Shown here: piece by piece, positions 1-6,545 of the stretch | Position numbering within the stretch: the first letter of the stretch is position 1 | Layout of the letters: the number at the start of each line of letters is the position of its first letter | The notes under the pieces: model-generated | Told to the model about the DNA's origin: nothing | Databases searched by the model: none | The model's input: only the letters and a program-made list of their open reading frames with translations | Made by a program: the position numbers and the translations under genes | DNA from: DSWT01 sp035415725 | Lineage (GTDB): Bacteria > Chloroflexota > Anaerolineae > B4-G1 > SLSP01 | Assembly (NCBI GenBank): GCA_035415725.1 | Contig: DAOOGN010000038.1 | Location: 1-34,442 of the forward strand | Direction of reading: 5' to 3' | Length of the DNA stretch: 34,442 nt

Positions 1-46
1 TAGAAATGTCATACAGAAGCACCTGGCCTACCAAAGTCTACGCCAA

Positions 47-97
47 ACCTGGTATGGAATAAGTGGCTTAGTCAGGTTTACTAGCCTGAATAGATAC
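47..97 (+). repeat. Dispersed repeat, left copy (inverted relative to the right window end)
   Basis: This 51-base stretch matches the reverse complement of 34390-34442 with about three substitutions and a two-base gap. The last 27 bases, ending in ACTAGCCTGAATAGATAC, are identical. A shorter, diverged copy of that core lies on the - strand at 4134-4151, upstream of ftsH. In all three places the core reads in the direction of the next gene (prepilin peptidase here). ACTAGCCTG recurs at 126-134. It may be a mobile repeat or a shared upstream regulatory element; the sequence does not decide between them. Confidence 0.75.
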
Positions 98-133
98 AAC
101 TGGGGAACTATTTGTGCCGCGCAGTACTAGCCT
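98..133 (+). repeat. Second repeat module, related to 4274-4310
   Basis: The segment from AACTGGG to GCCGCGCAGTACTA matches 4274-4310 with only a few differences, mainly in the five bases between AACTGGG and ATTTG. It directly follows the first repeat module here, but is separated from it by about 120 bases in the ftsH-kinase gap. The two modules therefore seem to be parts of one composite repeat family. Confidence 0.6.
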
Positions 134-173
134 GTAAATACGGATTCCGTTGAGTGAATGAGAGGTTGCCGAA

Positions 174-938
174 ATGATTTTTGTGGTGGTGATCCTGGGT
201 CTGGTGATTGGAGCGTTAGCGGTTCATATTGCTGAAGCCGCTGTGACCAAGCGACGGCTGGAGAAACCGTCCTGTCCTTTCTGCACAGCACCCTATACCC
301 GGCTTCAGTGGAGCGCCACGCTGGCCCTCGTTGCCGGTCAAGGACGCTGCCGTGCATGCGGGAAATTCTTCCGTTTACCCCGTCTCATCGGGGAAGTTTT
401 CACCGCGTTGAGTTGGGGGCTGCTGGTAGGGCTGAACGGCTTTAACGTGCGGGTGCTCTTCTCCATGTTGGCCGTGCTCCCGCTGACGATGATTATGGTC
501 ACTGACCTGGAGGTGAAGCGCGTGCCCAGCATCATCATGAGGCCTGCCATCGGCATTATGGTCGTGTTGGGAACGCTGTTTGGGCCGGCGCTGCCGGTTG
601 TCAAGCCATGGGAATGGTGGTACGTGCTGGCCGGCGGCGTGACGGGTTTCATCGTGCTGCGCCTTTTGGTGACGCTGGGCGTGGCGATTTTTGGCCCCGG
701 CGCCATGGGCGAGGGTGACATCACCCTGGCGACCTATGCCGGCGCGGTTGTCGGCTTTCCGCTGGTGATCGTCACCTTGCTGTTGATGATTGTCTTGGGC
801 GGCGTGGGGGCGTCAGGCGTCATTCTTGCCCGCAAAGGCTCACTGAAGACAGCGATTCCCTACGGACCGTTCATCATTCTGGGCTGTGTGGCGACACTGC
901 TCTGGGGTCCGCAGATCCTGCACTGGTTCCTCGCCTGA
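174..938 (+). CDS. Type IV prepilin peptidase (A24 family)
   Basis: This integral-membrane aspartyl protease is expected to cut the leader of type IV pilin-like preproteins and, in bifunctional members, N-methylate the new end. The 254-residue protein has about seven hydrophobic segments. Two CxxC pairs (C34/C37 and C59/C62) form the cytoplasmic zinc-binding region of PilD-type enzymes. The two catalytic aspartates are visible as D111 in a TDLEVKRVP context and D182 in the GEGD motif. Both family hallmarks are present, so it should be active. The usual N-terminal GSFLNVxIxR stretch is only loosely kept. The ATG at 174 follows a GAGAGG about nine bases upstream. No pilin or assembly genes are in the window. 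The alpha/beta hydrolase begins 24 bases downstream, so the two are probably co-transcribed. Confidence 0.9.
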   Translation: MIFVVVILGLVIGALAVHIAEAAVTKRRLEKPSCPFCTAPYTRLQWSATLALVAGQGRCRACGKFFRLPRLIGEVFTALSWGLLVGLNGFNVRVLFSMLAVLPLTMIMVTDLEVKRVPSIIMRPAIGIMVVLGTLFGPALPVVKPWEWWYVLAGGVTGFIVLRLLVTLGVAIFGPGAMGEGDITLATYAGAVVGFPLVIVTLLLMIVLGGVGASGVILARKGSLKTAIPYGPFIILGCVATLLWGPQILHWFLA

Positions 939-961
939 CCTCTCTTGTTTCGCCTGGAGGC

Positions 962-1738
962 ATGATGACTTATACATTACGCAATCCACATCTGGAGGGA
1001 GCGTCGTTTTTCTGGGAAGGAGGGCCGGTGGGCGTATTGCTCGCGCACGGCTACACGGCGACGACGGCGGAAGTGCGTCCCTTGGGCCGCTTCTTACACG
1101 AACGCGGCTATACAGTCTCCGGGCCGCTGCTGCCCGGTCACGGTACGACGCCGCAGGAGATGAATCGCTGCCGCTGGCCGATGTGGACGGAAGCATTCGA
1201 GGCTGCTTACCGCGAGTTGGCGGCTCGCTGCGAGAAGGTCTTCGTGGGCGGCGAATCGATGGGCGGTCTGCTGGCGCTTTATCTGGCGAGCTATTATGCT
1301 GAAATAGCCGGCGTGATGGCGTATTCTGCCGCGCTCATGGTACCGCCGAGTTTCGCTCAAACCTTTCTGTTGCCCATTCTGGCGCCGTTCGGCATTATCT
1401 TGCCGAAAGGACCGAGTACGCCGAGTATGGCGGATGCGCGGTGGCAAGGCTATGAACACAATCCTTTGCGCGCTGCGCAGCAGTTGTTCGCTCTGCAAGC
1501 AGCAACGCGCGCGCGTCTGTCCGCCATCACGTCGCCTGTCTTAATCGTGCAGGGCCGGTTGGATACGACGGTGGACGCCGCCGCCCCCGCTGTGATCTAC
1601 CAAAGCGTCCGTTCGACCGACAAATATCTGTACTGGTTTGAAAATTCTACCCATTGCGTGCTGTTGGATCAAGAGTGGGAAGACGTTGCCGCGTTGACGT
1701 TGCGGTTTATCGAAGGCGGATTGGCGCAGGGTTCGTAA
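962..1738 (+). CDS. Alpha/beta hydrolase, carboxylesterase / monoacylglycerol lipase type
   Basis: This is a predicted soluble serine hydrolase of about 258 residues. The nucleophile elbow is G-E-S-M-G-G with S99. D201 (in GRLDTTVD) and H231 (in NSTHCVLL) complete a plausible triad in the right order and spacing. The early HGYTATTAEVRPLGRFL segment, with the HG oxyanion-hole motif, and the downstream LPGHGTTP resemble Est30-type carboxylesterases and bacterial monoacylglycerol lipases. The physiological substrate cannot be read from sequence, but short- to medium-chain acyl esters are typical of the family. ATG codons occur at 962 and 965. The GGAGG just upstream spaces better with 965, so the true start may be one codon later. 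No signal peptide is visible. It is the last gene before a strong palindrome. Confidence 0.85.
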   Translation: MMTYTLRNPHLEGASFFWEGGPVGVLLAHGYTATTAEVRPLGRFLHERGYTVSGPLLPGHGTTPQEMNRCRWPMWTEAFEAAYRELAARCEKVFVGGESMGGLLALYLASYYAEIAGVMAYSAALMVPPSFAQTFLLPILAPFGIILPKGPSTPSMADARWQGYEHNPLRAAQQLFALQAATRARLSAITSPVLIVQGRLDTTVDAAAPAVIYQSVRSTDKYLYWFENSTHCVLLDQEWEDVAALTLRFIEGGLAQGS

Positions 1739-1800
1739 AAGCACAACTTCCCGCGGGGCTGGGGCCTGTCTGAGGAGCCAGGCGCGGGAAGTTGTGCTTT
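1738..1800. terminator. Large palindrome, likely bidirectional terminator
   Basis: A perfect 18-base inverted repeat (1738-1755 with 1783-1800, arms beginning AAAGCACAACTTCCCGCG) surrounds a GC-rich 27-base loop. It sits between the converging hydrolase and tRNA-Ser genes. The outer A/T pairs give a short T run after the stem on each strand, so it could end transcription from both sides. The U tracts are short, hence moderate confidence. Confidence 0.6.
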
Positions 1801-1817
1801 CATATCAGGAATTTTTT

Positions 1818-1907
1818 TGGCGGAGAGGATGGGATTTGAACCCATGGAGCCTTTCAGCTCACGCGCTCTCCAGGCGCGCGCATTAGACCGGACTATGCTA
1901 CCTCTCC
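1818..1907 (-). tRNA. tRNA-Ser (anticodon GGA)
   Basis: On the - strand the sequence folds as a class II tRNA. The acceptor arm GGAGAGG pairs with CCTCTCC, the discriminator is G, and CCA is encoded at the 3' end (1820-1818). The anticodon loop CTGGAGA is flanked by complementary GCGCG/CGCGC-type arms. A long variable arm follows, and the T arm contains GGTTCAAATCC. Anticodon GGA reads UCC/UCU serine codons. The long variable arm supports serine. Confidence 0.95.
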
Positions 1908-1919
1908 ACGAGTGGAAAA

Positions 1920-1947
1920 ATTATAACATAAGTCATGGATTTTACAA
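1920..1947 (-). promoter_or_regulatory. Promoter of tRNA-Ser
   Basis: On the - strand, TTGTAA (1947-1942) and TATAAT (1925-1920) are separated by 16 bases. The expected start of transcription is about six bases before the mature tRNA 5' end. Confidence 0.7.
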
Positions 1948-2042
1948 TCTTGGGAGGGCATCCGGGTATAGTGCAAATTATGGGGAGACGCTCGGACCGG
2001 TTTTTGACCGCGCCCGCCTGCAAAAAACCACCCAAAAAGTCC

Positions 2043-2101
2043 CTTCCCCCGCGGGGGGAAGTATAGAATTCGCCCCGGTCTGTTTTAAGGCCGGGGCGAA
2101 T
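2043..2101 (-). terminator. Probable ftsH transcription terminator region
   Basis: Two hairpins follow the ftsH stop on the - strand. The first is a perfect 11-bp stem (2101-2091 with 2078-2068, ATTCGCCCCGG type). The second is a C/G-rich hairpin (2061-2043), followed further on by short T runs. Neither has a classic long U tract directly after the stem. Confidence 0.45.
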
Positions 2102-2119
2102 GAGGATTGGCTCTGCAGT

Positions 2120-4033
2120 TCAGGCTGCTACCGGTGCAGTTTTGAGCACTGCCTCGACCTCAGCCGCGGGCGCTGTCTTGGGTTTCTCGACCTGCTTGGG
2201 CAGGGGACGGCCTTCAAAAGCGGCCTCGAACTCGGTCGCGGATAGCGTTTCTCGTTCCATCAGATAATCCACGATGCGGTCCATCTGGGTGCGGTGTTCC
2301 TGGATGACCTCTTTCGCCCGGTCGTAAGCCCGCGTGACGATTTTCTGCACTTCGACGTCAATCTGCTGGGCGATGGCTTCGCTGTAGTCTCGCTGCTCAC
2401 CGATTTCCTTGCCCAGGAAGACCAGTTCCTCTTTGCGTCCATAGACCAGCGGCCCCAACGTCTCGCTCATCCCAAAGCGGGTGACCATGGAACGGGCCAT
2501 CTTTGTAACCGTCTCCAGGTCGCTGGAAGCGCCGGTGCTAATTTCGTTGAAGACGATTTCCTCAGCCGCGCGACCGCCGAGGGCGTAAGCAATATCATCT
2601 TCGATTTTGCTCCGTTGGACTACATAGCGGTCTTCTTCCGGCAGGGCGATGGTGTAACCGCCGGCCATGCCACGGGCAACAATCGAAATTTTGCGCACCG
2701 GGTCGCATTTGGGTAACATGTGCGCGACCAGCGCGTGACCGACTTCGTGATAGGCGAAAACCCGCAGTTCCGCCTGCGAGATGAGCCGGCTGTGACGTTC
2801 CGGCCCGGCAATGACTCGCTCGATGGCTTCGTTGAACTCGCTCATGTTGATGCGCCGTTGCCCCCGCCGCGCGGCGAGAATAGCGGCCTCATTGACTACG
2901 TTTTCGATGTCGGCGCCGACAAAGCCCGGCGTAGACTGTGCCAACTCTTCGAGATCCACCTCGGCGGCAACAGGCTTGCCCCGCGTGTGCACGCGGAAAA
3001 TGGCTTCGCGTCCCCGGATGTCGGGTTGATCCAGGATGACACGTCGGTCGAAACGTCCCGGCCGCAGCAACGCCGGGTCCAGAATATCGGGACGGTTGGT
3101 GGCCGCGACAACAATGACGTTGGTGTCCGTGTCGAAGCCGTCCATCTCTACCAGGATCTGGTTGAGTGTTTGCTCGCGCTCATCGTGTGATCCCCCCAAT
3201 CCTGCGCCGCGATAGCGCCCCACCGCGTCGATCTCATCCACGAAAACGATGCAGGGGCTGTGCCGTTTGGCCTGGTCGAAGAGATCGCGCACGCGGCTCG
3301 CGCCAACGCCCACGAACATCTCGACGAATTCGGAGCCGGAGATGCTGAAGAAAGGAACACCGGCCTGTCCCGCCACGGCTTTGGCTAACAGTGTTTTGCC
3401 GGTTCCCGGTGCCCCGACCAGGAGCACGCCTTTGGGGATGCGCGCCCCCAGGTTGATGAATTTCTGAGGCTCTTTGAGGAATTCCACAATTTCCTTCAGC
3501 TCTTCTTTGGACTCTTCGATGCCGGCTACATCCTCAAAAGTAACGGTTGGGCGGTCACCGGAGAACATGCGGGCGCGACTTTTGCCGAAAGAGAGCGCCT
3601 GGTTGTTAGCGCCCTGGAACTGACGGATGAGGAAGAAAAAGAACACCCCCATGACAATCATTCCTAGCAGGGTAATGCCCACATTGACCAGGGTCCCCCA
3701 GTCGGTCGGTTCATTGAACTCGATATTCACCTGCCGGAGCTTCTCTTCGCTGACGCCCAGCGCCTGGAGCTGCTCCACCAAGGAGGATTCTTTGCCCTTC
3801 CGCGAGAGGACGATTTGTTCCCCTGTGGCAGTTGGCTCGTGATAGGTCACCTGGAGAATATCACCGCGCACACTGATGCTGGCGATTTTTCCGGCTTCTA
3901 TGTCGTCTGCAATTTGATTGAGGGGAATCGTCGGCCCTTCTTCTCCGCCGGCCAAATAGCTATAGACCAGGAAAAGTACGGCTGCAATCACCAGCAGATA
4001 AACAAAACTGCTGTTACCTTGTTTTGAGTTCAT
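2120..4033 (-). CDS. ftsH: ATP-dependent zinc metalloprotease FtsH
   Basis: FtsH is a membrane-anchored AAA+ protease that extracts and degrades misfolded or short-lived membrane and cytosolic proteins, working as a hexamer facing the cytoplasm. The 637-residue product has an N-terminal transmembrane segment (about residues 9-27), an extracytoplasmic domain and a second transmembrane segment (about 107-130). The AAA+ module follows, with Walker A GAPGTGKT (K213), Walker B VFVDEID and the ATNRPDILDPALLRPGR second region of homology. The M41 protease domain carries HEVGH (H429, E430, H433) and the downstream SSDLETVT aspartate region. All catalytic parts are intact and the length is normal. The tail is Ala/Pro/Lys-rich and of low complexity. 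ATG at 4033 is preceded by GAGGAGG. It is transcribed alone behind an extended -10 promoter. Confidence 0.97.
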   Translation of the reverse strand: MNSKQGNSSFVYLLVIAAVLFLVYSYLAGGEEGPTIPLNQIADDIEAGKIASISVRGDILQVTYHEPTATGEQIVLSRKGKESSLVEQLQALGVSEEKLRQVNIEFNEPTDWGTLVNVGITLLGMIVMGVFFFFLIRQFQGANNQALSFGKSRARMFSGDRPTVTFEDVAGIEESKEELKEIVEFLKEPQKFINLGARIPKGVLLVGAPGTGKTLLAKAVAGQAGVPFFSISGSEFVEMFVGVGASRVRDLFDQAKRHSPCIVFVDEIDAVGRYRGAGLGGSHDEREQTLNQILVEMDGFDTDTNVIVVAATNRPDILDPALLRPGRFDRRVILDQPDIRGREAIFRVHTRGKPVAAEVDLEELAQSTPGFVGADIENVVNEAAILAARRGQRRINMSEFNEAIERVIAGPERHSRLISQAELRVFAYHEVGHALVAHMLPKCDPVRKISIVARGMAGGYTIALPEEDRYVVQRSKIEDDIAYALGGRAAEEIVFNEISTGASSDLETVTKMARSMVTRFGMSETLGPLVYGRKEELVFLGKEIGEQRDYSEAIAQQIDVEVQKIVTRAYDRAKEVIQEHRTQMDRIVDYLMERETLSATEFEAAFEGRPLPKQVEKPKTAPAAEVEAVLKTAPVAA

Positions 4034-4098
4034 GACTATTTAACCTCCTCAGCACCTTACTCTATCGTGCTGTTCTACGTTACGTTTTCCCAGCCGTT

Positions 4099-4127
4099 AT
4101 TATACCAGGAAACCGGCAAAAGTATAA
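4099..4127 (-). promoter_or_regulatory. Extended -10 promoter of ftsH
   Basis: On the - strand, TATAAT (4104-4099) is directly preceded by TGG, forming an extended -10 (TGnTATAAT). A weak -35, TTATAC, lies 17 bases upstream (4127-4122). The predicted leader is about 55-60 bases. It contains a small AGCAC/GTGCT hairpin and the GAGGAGG ribosome binding site. Confidence 0.65.
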
Positions 4128-4133
4128 GAACAG

Positions 4134-4310
4134 GCATCTACTCAGGCTAGTCCATCGAGGTAGAAATTCCACACCTGTTAGCCATGCTTGGAGCGGATCG
4201 CCGCTTGGAGCGGATCGCCAGATCCGCGGTTCTGGCGCGCTACGCCGGGATCTGACGATCCCTGGCAAGCATAAACTGGGTAGGTATTTGCGCCGCGCAG
4301 TACTAATCAA
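4134..4310. repeat. Repeat island between ftsH and the kinase gene
   Basis: The 365-base gap between ftsH and the kinase holds no gene. Its left part (4134-4151) is a 16/18 match, on the - strand, to the ACTAGCCTGAATAGATAC core found at both window ends. Its right part (4274-4310) matches the second module at 98-133. Between them lies an imperfect palindrome (4185-4278). The arrangement looks like a small non-coding composite element of about 177 bases. From 4311 to 4398 I see nothing beyond the short spacer downstream of the kinase stop. Confidence 0.55.
4185..4278. repeat. Imperfect palindrome with an internal tandem duplication
   Basis: The unit GCTTGGAGCGGATCGCC occurs twice in tandem (4186-4219). 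The second copy plus AGATCC pairs with the downstream GGATCTGACGATCC...GGCAAGC arm. The inner 14 bases match with one mismatch, leaving a GC-rich loop of about 20 bases. This is the type of structure seen in REP or MITE-like elements. It could also stop transcription of the kinase mRNA coming from the right. Confidence 0.6.
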
Positions 4311-4398
4311 CTTGGCGCAACAACTAATGCACCATCCCCCAAGTCCCGTTCGCCATCCGGCAAGGGCGGTTGAATAGTGACAAGAAAAGTAACTTTGG

Positions 4399-6357
4399 TT
4401 AGGGTTGCACCTCAATGGTGGTAACGAAGATGGTATGATCAACCACCTGCGTTTGTCCTGCATCCACGACGGGGAGTCGCCCTTCGGAGTCGTACAGGCC
4501 CACGCGAATTTGGTAGACGCCTGCCGGGGTATTGGGGGGGAGCAAAACCTGGTGGGGATCGGTGATGATTTCGCCAGCCACCCACGTGGTGGTGGGGCGC
4601 AGTCCGTTCATCGGTTCGATGTCTTGCTGGGCGATGAGCTGGCCGAAATCTTGGGTGAGAATATGGATAAAAACTTTGTAGGACTTAGGGACAGATTGCA
4701 AGACTTGCCAGCGCAGGGTGACGGCGACGCTATCGCCGGGACGATAAGACAGTTGCGAGACACGCGCGTCTTGCAGCATGATTTGGTTATTCAAGTTGAC
4801 TTGCAACGGGATGGGGAGATTGACGCCGCCGCTGACGGTCAAGGTGACAGTGCTGCCGGCGCGGACTTCGGTTCCGGCTTCTGGAGTCTGCTTCAAAATG
4901 ACCCCTTCCGGTTCTGTGCTCCACGCCTTCTCGATGTAAACGAGCAACCCATCGGCCTCCAGGCCGGCTTGAACCTGAACATTCTGGTCGTTGAGGTTGT
5001 ACCCTACCACATTTTGCAGTATGATCGCCCGTCCGACAGCTACGACGACGCCTACCGGCGTATCCACGGCGACGCGACTTCCGGGAGCCGGCGTTTGTTC
5101 CACGATAGCCCCGGGGCGGGCATCGGTGCTTTGTCGTTCCCCGCGAACCTCAAGGCGCAATCCCTGGCTTTCTGTGAGACGCTGTGCATCTGCTATACTC
5201 AACCCGGTAAGGTTCGGTACGCTGACGATCTGTTCGGAGACAGTGAGGGTAGCGGTGAACGGCAGTGCCCCCGGTGTGGGCACGGGGGCGGACTGGGTGT
5301 AGGCCTGATAAACGAAGAGCCACAGTGGAATCAAGCCGATGACGGCAATGGCGGCGACGCCGATCAGCGCCCATAGCTTATAGTCCGGCCCGCCGGCTAT
5401 GGCGACCGGTTGGGTAGTGCTTTCTGACTCCTCAACGGGCGCGACGACGGTAGAAGGCGGCGGGGTGCGTAAAGGATCGCCCGTTGCGGGGGCGACCGTA
5501 GCCTGGGGACGGGTGTACTCTGCGCCTTGCTGCATATACGCACTGATGGCGACGCCGAGTTGATCGGCGTTGTGGTAACGTTGCGTTGGATCCTTCGCCA
5601 GCGCTTTGCCTACCAGCGACTCCAGGCCGGGCGGCACACGTGGATTCAAGGAGCGTAGTGGAACAGGTTCTTCTTTGATGTGTTTCATGGCCAGCGCCGT
5701 GGGGTCGGGATCGTGAAATGGCGGTACGCCGGTCAACATCTCATACAACATCACGCCGATACTGTAGACATCGGCGGCGGGGGTGGGTAACTGTCCCATC
5801 ACCTGTTCCGGCGCGATGTAGTGCGGACTGCCCCATACCACGTCTTCCGGCTCTTCGGGCGTCGGCCGTTCCTCACCTTGAAACGCCCGCGCAATGCCGA
5901 AATCGGTGACTTTGGCCTGGCCGTCGGGGGTCACGAGGATGTTCTGGGGCTTTAGATCGCAGTGCACAATCCCGGCGCGGTGGGCATGTCCAACCCCCGC
6001 GCAAATCTGGCGGGTGAGATCGAGCGCTTGATTCACGGGAAGAGGACCGTCGCGGCGGATAGACGTTTTGAGGTCTTCCCCTGCGACGATTTCCATGACG
6101 ATATAAGGGCGGTTACTTTCGTCTTCGCCGACATCGTAGATGCGCACGATGTTGGGATGATCCAGGCGCGCTGCGGCGCGCGCTTCGCCCAGGAAACGCT
6201 CGCGGAAAGCAGGGTCGCTGGCAAAAGGCTCACGCAGAAACTTGACGGCGACGGTGCGTTGGAGCAACAGGTCTTCGCCCCGGTACACCGTCGCCATCCC
6301 GCCGGCGCCGACCAGTTCGGTAAGGCGGTAACGTTGATTGAGAATGATAGGTTTCAT
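4399..6357 (-). CDS. Membrane Ser/Thr protein kinase with PASTA repeats and a C-terminal beta-sandwich
   Basis: This is a PknB/Stk1-type receptor kinase of 652 residues. The catalytic domain (about 1-270) shows the glycine loop VGAGGMATVY, the AVKF lysine, HCDLKPQN (H132-C133-D134), DFG and an APEQ motif. A Pro/Thr-rich linker leads to one transmembrane segment (about 330-355). Two extracellular PASTA repeats follow (about 377-442 and 443-509); in relatives these sense muropeptides or lipid II. The last 140 residues form a domain with a YKVFIH...VGLYDSEGRLP core. That same domain ends three of the glycosyltransferases in this window. HCD replaces the usual HRD, making this a non-RD kinase whose activation may not depend on loop phosphorylation. 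ATG at 6357 lies about 22 bases after its predicted transcript start. No PP2C phosphatase gene is next to it. Confidence 0.93.
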   Translation of the reverse strand: MKPIILNQRYRLTELVGAGGMATVYRGEDLLLQRTVAVKFLREPFASDPAFRERFLGEARAAARLDHPNIVRIYDVGEDESNRPYIVMEIVAGEDLKTSIRRDGPLPVNQALDLTRQICAGVGHAHRAGIVHCDLKPQNILVTPDGQAKVTDFGIARAFQGEERPTPEEPEDVVWGSPHYIAPEQVMGQLPTPAADVYSIGVMLYEMLTGVPPFHDPDPTALAMKHIKEEPVPLRSLNPRVPPGLESLVGKALAKDPTQRYHNADQLGVAISAYMQQGAEYTRPQATVAPATGDPLRTPPPSTVVAPVEESESTTQPVAIAGGPDYKLWALIGVAAIAVIGLIPLWLFVYQAYTQSAPVPTPGALPFTATLTVSEQIVSVPNLTGLSIADAQRLTESQGLRLEVRGERQSTDARPGAIVEQTPAPGSRVAVDTPVGVVVAVGRAIILQNVVGYNLNDQNVQVQAGLEADGLLVYIEKAWSTEPEGVILKQTPEAGTEVRAGSTVTLTVSGGVNLPIPLQVNLNNQIMLQDARVSQLSYRPGDSVAVTLRWQVLQSVPKSYKVFIHILTQDFGQLIAQQDIEPMNGLRPTTTWVAGEIITDPHQVLLPPNTPAGVYQIRVGLYDSEGRLPVVDAGQTQVVDHTIFVTTIEVQP

Positions 6358-6385
6358 CCCTGTCCTCTTTGGCTGATTACTTGCT

Positions 6386-6413
6386 ATTTTACCGCAAGGG
6401 ATGGAAATGGCAA
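6386..6413 (-). promoter_or_regulatory. Promoter of the PASTA kinase gene
   Basis: On the - strand, TTGCCA (6413-6408), a 16-base spacer and TAAAAT (6391-6386) form a sigma70-like promoter. The predicted leader is about 22 bases, with AGAGGA as ribosome binding site. It is divergent from the ATPase promoter, and the two -35 regions are only 11 bases apart (6413 to 6425). The two transcripts could share a control site. Confidence 0.6.
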
Positions 6414-6424
6414 TAGGGGGGCGA

Positions 6425-6452
6425 TTGCTACTTTGACGAAATGGGCTATAAT
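6425..6452 (+). promoter_or_regulatory. Promoter of the P-type ATPase / RCK operon
   Basis: TTGCTA (6425-6430), a 16-base spacer and TATAAT (6447-6452) give a good sigma70-type promoter. Transcription would begin near 6459, leaving a leader of about 87 bases before the ATPase start. Confidence 0.65.
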
Positions 6453-6492
6453 TTCCCTTTTGTCAAGTTTAACGTGAATAGCCATTCCACAG

Positions 6493-6518
6493 CCTGCTTG
6501 TTCTAAGCAGGTCTTTTT
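6493..6518 (+). terminator. Intrinsic terminator hairpin inside the ATPase leader
   Basis: A perfect 7-bp stem (CCTGCTT 6493-6499, AAGCAGG 6505-6511) with a 5-base loop is followed by TCTTTTT. This is a textbook Rho-independent terminator on the + strand. It lies between the promoter and the ATPase start codon, so it would have to be read through. It may be an attenuator, or the end of a short RNA of about 60 bases. No known riboswitch class is recognisable in the short stretch before it. Confidence 0.65.
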
Positions 6519-6545
6519 GTGAGAGAGCGCTTTTAAGAGGGGACT

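Noticed and set aside
1818..1907. Integration site at tRNA-Ser
   Set aside because: No integrase gene and no direct repeat of the tRNA 3' end elsewhere in the window.
4405..5376. 323-codon open frame opposite the kinase C-terminus
   Set aside because: It lies antisense to PASTA and beta-sandwich coding sequence with intact motifs. No family is recognisable in the antisense translation.
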